This document shows, one piece after another, positions 1 through 8,255 of a DNA stretch of 54,296 nt. Each line of letters begins with the position of its first letter. Within the stretch, counting starts at the first letter, position 1. Position numbers and translations under genes: made by a program. The stretch is from CAZTTG01 sp964615935 (lineage in GTDB: Bacteria > Planctomycetota > UBA1135 > GCA-002686595): assembly GCA_964615935.1 (NCBI GenBank), contig CAZTTG010000041.1:1-54296 (forward strand). The letters are read 5' to 3'. The notes beneath the pieces are model-generated. The model saw nothing but the letters and a program-made list of their open reading frames with translations. It was not told the origin of the DNA and made no database searches.

Positions 1-5
1 CGTTA

Positions 6-23
6 CGGCGCCACTCGGCGCCG
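6..23. terminator. Short GC-rich hairpin at window edge
   Basis: A 7-bp stem (6-12 pairing with 17-23) closes a four-base loop, ACTC. It lies just beyond the stop codon of the minus-strand peptidase gene that ends at 59, so it could terminate that gene or one entering from the left. There is no T-tract. Nothing else is visible in bases 1-58. Confidence 0.3.
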
Positions 24-58
24 GCGCGGCAAGTGTGCCGCGCGGGGAGGGCCCCGCT

Positions 59-1477
59 TCACCGCGGCAGGGGCTCCTGCATGTCGGCGACCACGAACGC
101 TAGCGCTGCGATCGCGCCGGCGCCCAGGTTCAGCTCGCGCGGGTGGACCGACTCGATCGTGTCGCGCTCGGAGTGGTGCACGTCGAAGTAGCGGTGGGAG
201 TCGCACAGGAAGCCCACCAGGGGCACGCCGTGGCGGCCCAGGGGGCCGATGTCCACCCCGCCTCCGCCGGGTCGCACGCGGTCCGCGCCGATCGGCTCCA
301 GCAGCGCGGCGATCGAGCCCAGGACCGCCAGACCCTCGTCGCCGGCGGTGGTCGTGAAGCCGCGGGGGGAGAAGCCGCCGCGGTCGGACTCGAGGGCCAT
401 GACGTGGCGGGGCAGCTCCTCGCGATGAGCCGCGCGGTAGGCCCGGGCGCCGGCCGTTCCGTTCTCCTCGTTCGCGAAGAGCACCACCCGGATGGTGCGC
501 CGGGGGCAGAGGTCCAGGGCCTTCATCAGGCGCACCGCCTCCAGGACGTGGCAGCAGCCGGCGCCGTCGTCGTGCGCGGCCTGGCCCGCGTCCCAGCCGT
601 CGAGATGCGCCCCCAGCACCACGATCTCCTCGGGGAGCTCGCGGCCGCGCAGCTCGCCCACGACGTTGTGCGCGGGGGCGGGATCCCTCCACCGGCAGTC
701 CATGGTGAGCTCCAGCTCGACCCTCTGGCCGGTCGCCAGGAGGGAGGAGAGGCGCTCGGCGGCCAGGGTGCTGATGGCCGCCGCGGGGATGCGCTCGGCG
801 CCGAGCGCGTTGCGCAGGGCGCCGGTGTGGGGGACGTCGTCGAGGCGGCAGGTGAGAGAGCGCACCACCGCGGCCACCGCGCCCTTGCGCGCGGCGCGGG
901 AGGCGCCGTGGACGCGCTGGCCCGCCGCCATGGAGTAGGCCCGCATGGGATCGGGGATCGAGGGGTCCATGCGGCCGTAGAGGAAGACGATCCTCCCGCG
1001 GACCTCGCCGGGCTCGAGCGCCTCCAGTCCCGCCAGGCCGTCGACCTCGATGACCTCCCCCCGGACGCCCTCCGGGGGGGTGCCGACGCTGCCGCCCAGG
1101 GCCAGGCAGCGCAGGGGATCCCCGGCCAGGGCGGCCGGGGCGACGATGCGCAGGCGTTCGGGCGCCCCGCGCTCCCAGCAGGGGGCCGTCAGCTCCTCCC
1201 GGCGCACCTCCTCCAGGCCGATCTCGCGCATGCGGCGTTCGGCCCACGCGACCGCCGCGGCCGCGCCAGGCGAGCCGGAGAGGCGGTGCGGGGCCGTGCG
1301 GCACAGCTCGGCCAGCATGTCCCAGGCCTGGCCGCGCGAGGCGGCCTCGGCCAGGAGCGCTCCCGCCGCCTCGCGGTAGGCCTCCAGGTCGGGGGGGATT
1401 CGCGCCGGGGAGGCCGGCCCGGCGGCCGGGGCGGTCAGGCAGGGGAAGGCGAGGAGGAGGGGGAGGATCCGGGTCAT
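59..1477 (-). CDS. Secreted M28-family zinc metallopeptidase with PA-like insert
   Basis: A 472-residue exported peptidase, probably an aminopeptidase or carboxypeptidase of the M28 family. The first ~18 residues form a signal peptide. A PA-like insert lies around residues 130-230, where the text GRIVFLYGRMD fits that domain. The catalytic half carries the co-catalytic zinc ligands in family order: His and Asp in GAHLDGWD, Asp in AHDDGAG, the Glu-Glu pair in ANEENG, Asp in ESDRGG and the last His in DVHHSERDT. All ligands are present, so the enzyme should be active. Known M28 enzymes of this layout (carboxypeptidase Q-like) release amino acids from peptides; the exact substrate cannot be read here. 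The gene stands alone, divergent from the next gene, with a candidate -10 element 26 bases upstream of the ATG. Confidence 0.9.
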   Translation of the reverse strand: MTRILPLLLAFPCLTAPAAGPASPARIPPDLEAYREAAGALLAEAASRGQAWDMLAELCRTAPHRLSGSPGAAAAVAWAERRMREIGLEEVRREELTAPCWERGAPERLRIVAPAALAGDPLRCLALGGSVGTPPEGVRGEVIEVDGLAGLEALEPGEVRGRIVFLYGRMDPSIPDPMRAYSMAAGQRVHGASRAARKGAVAAVVRSLTCRLDDVPHTGALRNALGAERIPAAAISTLAAERLSSLLATGQRVELELTMDCRWRDPAPAHNVVGELRGRELPEEIVVLGAHLDGWDAGQAAHDDGAGCCHVLEAVRLMKALDLCPRRTIRVVLFANEENGTAGARAYRAAHREELPRHVMALESDRGGFSPRGFTTTAGDEGLAVLGSIAALLEPIGADRVRPGGGGVDIGPLGRHGVPLVGFLCDSHRYFDVHHSERDTIESVHPRELNLGAGAIAALAFVVADMQEPLPR

Positions 1478-1503
1478 GGGCGCGCTCCAGGCCGGGAGCG
1501 GTC

Positions 1504-1509
1504 ATGCTA
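1504..1509 (-). promoter_or_regulatory. Candidate extended -10 for the M28 peptidase
   Basis: Read on the minus strand the sequence is GGTAGCAT, matching the recurrent G-S-TANNNT pattern seen before many units in this window. It ends 26 bases upstream of the ATG at 1477. No clear -35 element is visible. Confidence 0.45.
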
Positions 1510-1715
1510 CCAGAGTCTTGCGCGCCCGCGGGGGCGCTGCTCGCACTGGAACGACCTTCGCTGCAAGGGCCGCCGGACGCGATGACGGCGACCCGCGGGG
1601 GAGCGGCGTCTGCCCGTTGGGCGGTTGCTGCCCACCTCGGTCCGCGGAGCGGCGAGCCGTCCGGCCCCGGCGGGCGAAAGCGGGGCGCCCGCTTTCCTAA
1701 AAATACGGCATACCC

Positions 1716-1737
1716 CACACCGCAGGCTGCCGGTGTG
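1716..1737. promoter_or_regulatory. Inverted repeat, possible operator or hairpin
   Basis: CACACCG (1716-1722) and CGGTGTG (1731-1737) form a perfect 7-bp inverted repeat with an 8-base spacer, about 100 bases upstream of the exported-protein gene at 1836. It could be an operator or a leader hairpin; there is no T-tract to suggest a terminator. Confidence 0.25.
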
Positions 1738-1835
1738 TGCAGGTCTCGCACGGCCCCGCGAGACCCGCGCGGACCTGGCGCTGCGGTCCCCGGAACCTCG
1801 AGCGATCGAGCACCGACTGAAACGAGGCTGGAACG

Positions 1836-4118
1836 ATGAGCACCCTACGATCCCTGTCCTGCGTGGCCCTGATCGGGTCGATCCTGCTCCCCCTGGGCTG
1901 GGTGGAGGACTCGGCCAAGACCCAGTACTACAAGGCCTACTACCTGGAGTGCGAGAAGGGCGACTTCGCCGCCGCCGCCGAGCTGTACGCCGAGGTCGCC
2001 GCCAGCGGCGACACGAAGCTCGCGGAGCGGGCCGGCGAGCGCCTGGCCAGCTGCCGCGAGGAGATCGCCTGCTCCGACTTCGCCCACATCATGCCGCCCA
2101 AGCCCTGGGCCTACGTCGAGATCAACCGCCCGGGCGGGCAGCTCAAGCGCCTGCTCTCGCAGCTCGGCCTCATGCGAGGCACCGGCGTCTCGCTGGGTGA
2201 TGCCAGCCGGCGCCTGGAGATCAGCCCCGAGCTGATCGACGGCCTCCTGGGCGTGCGCGGGGCCGCCGTGGCCATCACCAACTTCAACCCGAACACCGAG
2301 ATGCCGAGCGGCATCCTGGCCCTTCACCCCGGCGACCTGGACGTCGTCCGGGGGCTGATCGAGACCGCCCTGCCGGCCGGGGCCGAGCCCAAGACCGCCA
2401 TCGAGGGCTACCCCACCTGGAGGGTCGAGGACCAGGTGTACGTGACCCTGACCCACAAGCTGGTGCTGATCAGCGACTCCAAGCGCGAGATCAAGAAGGC
2501 GGTCGCGCGCCTCTCCGGAGAGGACGAGGCCTCCCTGGCCGACAACGAGATGCTGGCCGAGACCCTGGAGGGCCGCGACGACTCGCTGCTGTACTTCTGC
2601 GTCAACGCCAAGGCGATCATGCCCATGGTCAACATGGGGCTGGGGATCGCCGCCGCCCAGAACCCCGAGATCGCCCTGGCCCGGCAGTTCCTCGACCTGA
2701 ACTCCCTCCAGTCCCTCTCGGGCCGCATGGGGGTGTGCGACGAGGGCCTGCTGCTCGACCTCGAGCTGCGCCTGGACGAGGGCCACCAGAACGTGGCCTA
2801 CAACCTGATCCGCAGCCCGGTCCTCGATCCGTCCATCCTGAAGGGCGTCCCCGAGGGCGCGGCCTTCTTCGGCGCCTTCTCGCTCAACGAGAGCCACCCC
2901 TACCAGTCCTCCGAGCCGGACGTGGTCATGGCGGCCGACATCGGCCGCGAGGTCTTCGGCAACATCGTCGGCGCGGCCGTCTTCGGGATGCCGCCGGCCG
3001 AGGGCCAGGCCGCCGGCGGCCCGCCCATCCCCGACGTGGGCCTCGTCCTGACGGTCAACGATCCGGCCAAGTCCACCGCCCTGTGGACCCTGCTCCTGGG
3101 AGTCGGCAGCATGGCCAGCGGCGCCTCCCCGACGCCCGGCGCCGAGGTCGAGGTATCCGGGGGCCTGGCGGCCCGGAGCTACGAGTTCCCCGAGGGCATC
3201 ACGGCCTGGTTCGTCAACGACGGCCGGGACGTCATCGTCACCACCAGCCGCGCCGCGCTGGAGAGCACCCTCGCCGGCCGGCGCTCCGGCCGCTCGGTCC
3301 TGGACGACGAGGTCTTCGCCCCCAACACCGCCTGCCTCTCGGGGGACACCACCGACGCCCTCTTCGCCCACCCGGGCCGCTGCGCCGCCATGGCGGCCCC
3401 CTTCATGAGCTCCCGGGAGAGGGCCGAGATGGAGCCCTACCTGGATCTCCTGAGCGAGACCGTGGTCTCGGTGGCGGTGAACCACTCGGCCAGCCGCCTC
3501 AACCTGTCCACCATGGTGACCGGCCTGCCCAAGCTCGACGGCCTGGTGGCCGAGCTGCTCGAGAACGGGCCCGACGCCTTCGCGGCGAACTTCGGCGGCC
3601 ACCCGCCGATGATCCGGACCGCCTCCGCCGTCAGCCAGGCGAAGTGGGAGGATTCCGGCCCCGCGAAGGCTCCCGCCCAGAACGGCGTGGAGACGCTCGA
3701 GAAGAAGTTCTGGAAGCTGGCCGGCACCCCCGGCTCGGACGCCGAGGCCCACAAGAGGGGCGAGCGGCTGCTGGCCATGAGCTGGAACGACGCGGCGCGC
3801 CTGAACACCACCGCCTGGGTCCTGCTCACCGAGGAGCCCTACGCCGGCAGCTACACCGACCTCGCCTGGCGCATGTCCGATCGCTCCAACCAGATGACCG
3901 ACTTCTTCAACTGGATCTACGTGGACACCCTGGCCCACGCCCAGGCCCAGCGCGGCAAGCTGGACGAGGCCATCGAGCTCCAGCGCAAGGCCGTGAACCT
4001 GGCCGCCGGGGACGACCGCCAGCGGGAGGCCGAGGCCGCCCTGGAGCGCTTCCTGGAGGCCCGCAAGAGCCAGCCGGCGGCCGGCACGGCCGGGTCGCCG
4101 GCCACGAGCTACCGCTAG
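1836..4118 (+). CDS. Large exported protein of unknown function with C-terminal TPR-like region
   Basis: A 760-residue protein with an N-terminal signal peptide (about residues 1-20) and no recognised catalytic motif. Residues ~28-75 form a helical, TPR-like segment (AAAAELYAEVAASGDTKLAE). The middle, about 85-600, reads like the DUF3352-type exported proteins of planctomycetes: repeated blocks asking whether a per-item value is stored, compared and scored (VLISDSKREIKKAVARL; VIVTTSRAALESTLAG). The last ~130 residues again look like TPR helices (LDEAIELQRKAVNLAAGDD). The ATG at 1836 is preceded by a weak GAGG. A perfect 12-bp hairpin follows the stop. The protein resembles the 952-residue exported protein at 9579 in style, but I cannot claim homology by eye. 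Function is unknown. Confidence 0.8.
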   Translation: MSTLRSLSCVALIGSILLPLGWVEDSAKTQYYKAYYLECEKGDFAAAAELYAEVAASGDTKLAERAGERLASCREEIACSDFAHIMPPKPWAYVEINRPGGQLKRLLSQLGLMRGTGVSLGDASRRLEISPELIDGLLGVRGAAVAITNFNPNTEMPSGILALHPGDLDVVRGLIETALPAGAEPKTAIEGYPTWRVEDQVYVTLTHKLVLISDSKREIKKAVARLSGEDEASLADNEMLAETLEGRDDSLLYFCVNAKAIMPMVNMGLGIAAAQNPEIALARQFLDLNSLQSLSGRMGVCDEGLLLDLELRLDEGHQNVAYNLIRSPVLDPSILKGVPEGAAFFGAFSLNESHPYQSSEPDVVMAADIGREVFGNIVGAAVFGMPPAEGQAAGGPPIPDVGLVLTVNDPAKSTALWTLLLGVGSMASGASPTPGAEVEVSGGLAARSYEFPEGITAWFVNDGRDVIVTTSRAALESTLAGRRSGRSVLDDEVFAPNTACLSGDTTDALFAHPGRCAAMAAPFMSSRERAEMEPYLDLLSETVVSVAVNHSASRLNLSTMVTGLPKLDGLVAELLENGPDAFAANFGGHPPMIRTASAVSQAKWEDSGPAKAPAQNGVETLEKKFWKLAGTPGSDAEAHKRGERLLAMSWNDAARLNTTAWVLLTEEPYAGSYTDLAWRMSDRSNQMTDFFNWIYVDTLAHAQAQRGKLDEAIELQRKAVNLAAGDDRQREAEAALERFLEARKSQPAAGTAGSPATSYR

Positions 4119-4159
4119 CCCGGCTGGCCCGGGCCCCCGGGCGAGAGCCCACTGCGCAC

Positions 4160-4189
4160 GGTCCCCCGGCCCCCGCGGGCCGGGGGACC
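4160..4189. terminator. Strong GC hairpin after the exported-protein gene
   Basis: A perfect 12-bp stem (4160-4171 with 4178-4189) and 6-base loop start 41 bases after the stop codon at 4118. It lacks a U-tract and is followed by GCTCTCTCTGG. Its stability and position suggest a transcript end. Confidence 0.6.
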
Positions 4190-4257
4190 GCTCTCTCTGG
4201 CGGCGACCGGGCCCGGCGCGCGGGGAGGGCCGGTGGCGGCTAAAGCCGCCCCTTTGC

Positions 4258-4263
4258 TATGGT
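4258..4263 (+). promoter_or_regulatory. Candidate extended -10 for the GGDEF-like/MamK-like unit
   Basis: The sequence GCTATGGT matches the recurrent G-S-TANNNT pattern. It lies about 100 bases before the ATG at 4367. An upstream ATG at 4259 overlaps this element, which is one reason to prefer the later start. Confidence 0.4.
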
Positions 4264-4366
4264 CGACACCCTCAGCGCATCTCGGCCACCCCCGGGCGCT
4301 CGCAAATCGATCCCCGACCCGACCCGCGGGGGTGGGGCGGCATCCCCGGTGCGCCGAGGTCCCCTC

Positions 4367-5407
4367 ATGTCGGAGTTCCACACCTCGAGCTTCGGGGGTC
4401 GAGCCTCGGGGCTCTTCTCCTCGGGGCAGATCCGGGCGCTGATGCGCGTCGAATTCGACCGCTCCCGGCGCTACGGCTATCCCCTGGTGGGCCTCCTGAT
4501 CGGGGTGGATCGCCTGGAGAACCTCCACGACCTCTACGGGGCCGAGTCCCGCCGGGAGATCCTGGAGGCGATCGTCGAGCTGGTCACCTCGCACACGCGC
4601 GCCAGCGATTTCCTGGGCTGCATGCTGGACGACCGGATCCTGGTGCTCCTGACCCACCTGCCGGTCGAGGGCGCCGAGCCCCTGGCCGCCCGCCTCCTGG
4701 AGGGGGCCCGCCGGCTGCGCTTCGAGATCGATGGCCGCCGGATCCAGGTCAGCCTGAGCGTGGGGGTGGCCCACAACGGCAAGGCCGTGCCCGAGACCTT
4801 CGAGGAGCTGGTCGAGCTGGCCGAGGCCGGCCTGGAGGTGGCGATCCGCTCCGGAGGGGACCGCCTGGTGGCCCGGGAGGGGATCGAGAGCGAGCTCCGG
4901 GAGCTCCAGGAGGAGCTCCTCGCCGCCAACCGCAGCCTCCAGATCGATCAGGAGCAGCTAGTGACCGAGACCCGGGCGGAGCAGGCCCGGCGGGAGAAGC
5001 TGGCCTCCGCGCGAATCGAGGACGCCCTGGAGGGGGCGGCCGAGCCCTCGCCGGACCTCGAGCGGATCCGCGAGGAGATGCTCGCCCTGGCCCGCCGCCA
5101 GGCGGCCGAGGAGCGGGATCGCCTCATCCAGGAAAAGGTGGGGGAGCACCTGACCACCATCGATACCCTGGAGAGGCGGGTGGCGAAGCTCACGGCGGCC
5201 CTGGGGGCCACCGAGGACGAGCTGCGGCGCCTCGCCGAGCTCAAGCTGGGCATCGACGGGCTGGCCTCGATCTACCGGGAGGTGCAGGGCCTCCCGGACG
5301 CGGAAACCCAGCTCGAGCGCAAGCGGGAGATGATGCGCGAGATTTTCCAGGCCAATCTTGCCCTGCAAGATGTCTTAAAATCGGGGGGTCGGGTGGTCGA
5401 AGACTAG
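4367..5407 (+). CDS. Degenerate GGDEF-domain protein with long coiled coil
   Basis: With the start at 4367 this is a 346-residue cytoplasmic protein. Residues ~22-170 have the shape of a diguanylate cyclase domain: an N-terminal RSRRYGYPLVGLLIGVDRL strand-helix and a late SLSVGVA strand. The catalytic GGDEF site is replaced by LDDRI (87-91), so c-di-GMP synthesis is very unlikely. The RxxD pattern of the inhibitory site is kept as RASD (78-81), exactly five residues before the site. Residues ~172-300 are a charged, heptad-rich coiled coil, followed by a short C-terminal helix. I chose 4367 because the GGDEF-like fold begins shortly after it and the upstream extension is low-complexity Pro/Arg/Gly. 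The gene lies 72 bases before the MamK-like actin gene and is probably cotranscribed with it. It may be a scaffold or a c-di-GMP sensor; this is inference. Confidence 0.75.
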   Translation: MSEFHTSSFGGRASGLFSSGQIRALMRVEFDRSRRYGYPLVGLLIGVDRLENLHDLYGAESRREILEAIVELVTSHTRASDFLGCMLDDRILVLLTHLPVEGAEPLAARLLEGARRLRFEIDGRRIQVSLSVGVAHNGKAVPETFEELVELAEAGLEVAIRSGGDRLVAREGIESELRELQEELLAANRSLQIDQEQLVTETRAEQARREKLASARIEDALEGAAEPSPDLERIREEMLALARRQAAEERDRLIQEKVGEHLTTIDTLERRVAKLTAALGATEDELRRLAELKLGIDGLASIYREVQGLPDAETQLERKREMMREIFQANLALQDVLKSGGRVVED

Positions 5408-5479
5408 AGCCCAGCCCCCACCGGCGTCCCGCGCCGGTTCGTGGAACGGAAGAGTATTCAAGGCTTCACGGAGATTCTC

Positions 5480-6574
5480 ATGTCGGAGAGCACTCAAATG
5501 GACGCCCCCGAGCAGAGCGAGCAGGGCGAATCGGAGCAGGTCAGCAAGGACCACGGCGTCCTCTACCTGGGTGTCGACCTGGGCACGTCCCGTACGTCCG
5601 TCTCGGCCTCCAACGGGGTGCGCGAGACGATCGCGTCCTACGTCGGCTACCCCAAGGACGTGGTCAGCCGCAAGCTGCTGAAGAAGGAGGTCCTGTTCGG
5701 GGCCGAGGCCATCGAGAAGCGCCTCTCCCTCAACATGTTCCGGCCCCTGGCCAAGGGCGTCCTGAAGTGCAGCGAGGACGGGGAGGACGGCGAGGGCAAC
5801 CTGCGCGCCTCCGTGGACCTGATCCGCGAGATCATCCGCCGCGCCAAGCCGCGGCGGGACGAGCTGATCTACGCCGTGATCGGCGTGCCGGCCGAGGCCT
5901 CCATCCGCAACAAGGAGGCCATCATCAACGCGGCCCGCGAGTCGGTGGACTCGGTCATGCTGTGCTCCGAGCCCTTCTCGGTGGCCTACGGCCTGGACAT
6001 GCTCGAGGACGTGCTGGTGATCGACATCGGGGCGGGCACCATCGACCTGTGCCGGATGCACGGCACCATGCCCGAGGAGACCGACCAGCTCACCCTGAAG
6101 ACCGGCGGCGACTTCGTGGACCAGGAGCTCTTCAAGGCGGTGCAGAAGAGCCACCCCGAGGCCCAGTTCACCATCCAGATGCTCAAGGACATCAAGGAGC
6201 GCTACTCCTCGGTGGTCGAGCAGATGGAGCCGGTGATCGTCAACCTGCCGGTGCAGGGCAAGCCCACCACCTTCGACATCACCGAGGAGATGCGCGGTAG
6301 CTGCCAGAAGATGATCCCGCCCATCGTGGAGGGACTGGGCAAGCTGGTGGCCACCTTCGACCCCGAGTTCCAGGACCGGCTGAAGAACCGCGTGCTGCTG
6401 GCCGGCGGCGGCAGCCAGATCAAGGGGCTCGACACCGCGGTCGAGGTCGAGATGCACGAGCGCCTGGGCAGCGGCAAGGTGCTGCGCATCGAGGAGGCCA
6501 TGTACGGCGGCGCCAACGGCGCGCTGAAGATCGCCCACGACATGCCGGAGGAGTACTGGGAGAGGCTCAAGTAG
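5480..6574 (+). CDS. MamK-like bacterial actin (filament-forming ATPase)
   Basis: A 364-residue actin-fold ATPase. It matches magnetosome actin MamK more closely than MreB or ParM, as recalled from known sequences: VGYPKDVVSRKLL (55-67), AVIGVPAEAS (132-141), SEPFSVAYGL (163-172), and a C-terminal GGANGALKIA...MPEEYW segment. The nucleotide site is complete: phosphate-1 loop DLGTSRTS (33-40), phosphate-2 IDIGAGTIDL (181-190), adenosine motif LLAGGGSQIKGL (306-317). Glu164 sits where MamK has its hydrolysis glutamate. AMB-1 MamK is 347 residues, so this one is full length with a ~20-residue acidic N-terminal extension. The ATG at 5480 has ACGGAG upstream; an in-frame ATG at 5441 has none. No other mam gene is visible, so magnetosome positioning is unlikely. 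A role in organising another structure is inference. Confidence 0.85.
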   Translation: MSESTQMDAPEQSEQGESEQVSKDHGVLYLGVDLGTSRTSVSASNGVRETIASYVGYPKDVVSRKLLKKEVLFGAEAIEKRLSLNMFRPLAKGVLKCSEDGEDGEGNLRASVDLIREIIRRAKPRRDELIYAVIGVPAEASIRNKEAIINAARESVDSVMLCSEPFSVAYGLDMLEDVLVIDIGAGTIDLCRMHGTMPEETDQLTLKTGGDFVDQELFKAVQKSHPEAQFTIQMLKDIKERYSSVVEQMEPVIVNLPVQGKPTTFDITEEMRGSCQKMIPPIVEGLGKLVATFDPEFQDRLKNRVLLAGGGSQIKGLDTAVEVEMHERLGSGKVLRIEEAMYGGANGALKIAHDMPEEYWERLK

Positions 6575-6593
6575 CCGGGCCCGACGGGTTCTC

Positions 6594-6635
6594 GCGGACC
6601 GCTCGCCTCCCCCGCGCGGGGGGCGGGCGGTCCGC
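6594..6635. terminator. Hairpin after the MamK-like gene
   Basis: A long imperfect hairpin with a 9-bp outer stem (6594-6602, GCGGACCGC, with 6627-6635, GCGGTCCGC) and a further GC-rich inner stem begins 19 bases after the stop codon. There is no U-tract, but its position and stability fit a terminator. Confidence 0.55.
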
Positions 6636-6673
6636 TCTCGTCGGCGCCGCCTCCCCCGCGGTACACCCGCGCT

Positions 6674-6729
6674 CCTTGACCCATCCTTGACGTAGGCGCG
6701 CGGGCGCGGGGGGGGCGCGGCGCTATCCT
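6674..6729 (+). promoter_or_regulatory. Promoter region: 11-bp-spaced direct repeats plus -10
   Basis: CCTTGAC occurs twice, at 6674-6680 and 6685-6691, starting 11 bases apart, one helical turn. A -10 candidate, GCTATCCT (hexamer 6724-6729), follows. Neither TTGAC is at the right distance to be a -35 for that -10 (31 bases). The repeats may instead be an activator site of the OmpR/PhoB kind; this is inference. The downstream gene starts at 6792. Confidence 0.35.
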
Positions 6730-6791
6730 GGGGTCGGCCCGCCGAGCCGCGCCGGCGGGCGGCTTCCCGCACAACGACCCGAGGTATCCCC

Positions 6792-8255
6792 ATGCGATCC
6801 GCCCTCCTGCCGCTCTGCCTGCTCCTCGCCTCCTTCTCCCCCGCGCCCCAGGAGGCCGGGGCCGCCGACGACGCGACGTCCCCCCCCTCGGCCGTGGCCG
6901 TCCGGGAGGACGTCTCCACCCTCACCGAGCTCGACGGGGTCTTCGTCCCGGCCGACTTCGAGGAGGTGTCCCTGTGGCCCCAGGCCTTCTCGGGGGAGAT
7001 CCTCTTCCTCGAGGTGGTTCCCCACGGCACCTTCGTCAACGAGGGCGACCGGCTGGCGACCCTCGATCTGCGCAGCATCGACGAGGCCATCGCGGACGCG
7101 GAGCGGGAGCTGCGCTCGGCCGAGATTCGCCTCCAGAACACGCAGGAGAACGCGGCGGTCCAGGCCGATGCGGCCCGGGCCTCTCTCTCCGACTCGCGCT
7201 CCGCCCTGGAGCGGGCGCGCCTCTCGCTGGAGGGCTGGGAGAAGCACGAGCTGGAGTTCCGCCGGCGCCAGGAGGAGCTCAGCCGGCAGTACGGCCAGCA
7301 CGCCATCGACGACGCCACCGACGAGCTGGCCCAGCTCGAGCTGATGTACGGGGACGACGAGCTGGTCGACGCCACCGAGGAGATCGTCATCAAGCGGTCG
7401 CGCCGTGACCTGGCGCGGAGCCGCACCAGCCTGAAGCTCCAGCACGATCGCGACGCCTTCGAGCTGACCTACGAGGTGGGCCCCGAGACCCGGCGGCGGC
7501 ACGAGGCGGTCGCCCGGCAGGAGGGGACCCTGGAGCGGCTGACGCGCACGCAGGCGATCGCCCGGCGCTCCAGCGGGGACGAGCTGGCGCGCAGCCAGGC
7601 CCAGCTCGACAAGCAGGCCCTGCGGCTCGAGCGGCTGCGCCGCGATCGCGAGGCCATGGAGATCCGCGCCCCCCGATCGGGGGTGGTGCTGCACGGGGGC
7701 GCCGACGAGCTGGGGCCGTCGAAGGTGCGCCCCGACCACCGGCGGGGCTCGCGCGGGAGCGCCCGCGCGGCGCTCTTCACCGTGGCCAACCCCGACCGGC
7801 TGGCCCTCGCGCTGACGGTGTCCGAGTCCCAGCTGGGCGAGGTCCGCACCGGCATGGGCGCGCGCGTGGAGCCCGTCGTCGACCAGGGCGCCGAGCTGGT
7901 GGGCAACCTGCGGGTCGAGCGCTACCTCACCCCCGCCAGCGCCGCCCGCCCCGAGAACGCCTACCGGGCCCGGGTCGAGCTGGAGCGTGGGAGCCCGGGC
8001 ATCGTGTTCGGGATGCGGGCCCAGGCGGTGCTCGAGACCGAGACCCTGAAGAACGCCATCCTGGTCCCGGCGGCGGCGGTCTTCGGGGGTGACTCGGAGC
8101 CGCACTGCTGGGCGAGCGCCGGCGGGGATCAGCCCTTCCAGCGGGTCGAGGTCGAGCTGGGCCCGGCCCGCGGCGAGGAGCGGGTCGTCACCAGCGGGAT
8201 CGAGGCCGGGCAGCGAGTGCTCCTGGCGAAGCCCCAGGGCCAGGGGTCGAGATGA
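6792..8255 (+). CDS. HlyD-type periplasmic adaptor protein
   Basis: A 487-residue exported adaptor (membrane fusion protein) of an efflux or secretion pump. The first ~24 residues are a signal peptide. Residues ~45-95 and ~285-310 are the two halves of the biotinyl-lipoyl-like domain (EILFLEVVPHGTFVNEGDRL; EIRAPRSGVVLHGGADEL). Between them, ~95-285, lies a long alpha-helical hairpin rich in Arg, Glu and Leu. The beta-barrel and membrane-proximal parts follow (LVVNP-like TVANPDRLALALTV; NAILVPAAAVF). It has GAGGT seven bases before its ATG. It overlaps the next gene by 4 bases (ATGA), so the two are translationally coupled. No inner-membrane transporter lies beside it, so the partner pump is encoded elsewhere or the protein has another role. 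Confidence 0.85.
   Translation: MRSALLPLCLLLASFSPAPQEAGAADDATSPPSAVAVREDVSTLTELDGVFVPADFEEVSLWPQAFSGEILFLEVVPHGTFVNEGDRLATLDLRSIDEAIADAERELRSAEIRLQNTQENAAVQADAARASLSDSRSALERARLSLEGWEKHELEFRRRQEELSRQYGQHAIDDATDELAQLELMYGDDELVDATEEIVIKRSRRDLARSRTSLKLQHDRDAFELTYEVGPETRRRHEAVARQEGTLERLTRTQAIARRSSGDELARSQAQLDKQALRLERLRRDREAMEIRAPRSGVVLHGGADELGPSKVRPDHRRGSRGSARAALFTVANPDRLALALTVSESQLGEVRTGMGARVEPVVDQGAELVGNLRVERYLTPASAARPENAYRARVELERGSPGIVFGMRAQAVLETETLKNAILVPAAAVFGGDSEPHCWASAGGDQPFQRVEVELGPARGEERVVTSGIEAGQRVLLAKPQGQGSR

Larger units (their letters stand above)
1478..1835. other. Divergent intergenic region, 358 bp
   Basis: This stretch separates two divergent genes and should hold promoters for both. 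It contains the minus-strand -10 candidate at 1504-1509, an A/T-richer patch at about 1695-1711, and an inverted repeat at 1716-1737. No coding sequence with plausible codon bias or a recognisable product is visible in it. Confidence 0.6.

Noticed and set aside
5480..6574. Idea that this is a magnetosome island
   Set aside because: Apart from the MamK-like actin no other mam gene is present in the window; the flanking genes are unrelated to iron or membrane vesicles.
6687..6729. TTGACG and TATCCT as a -35/-10 pair, and TTGAGC/TACGAT at 46581-46623
   Set aside because: Both spacings are 31 bases, far from 16-18; the second TTGAGC includes the stop codon of iorB. The equal spacing appears to be coincidence.
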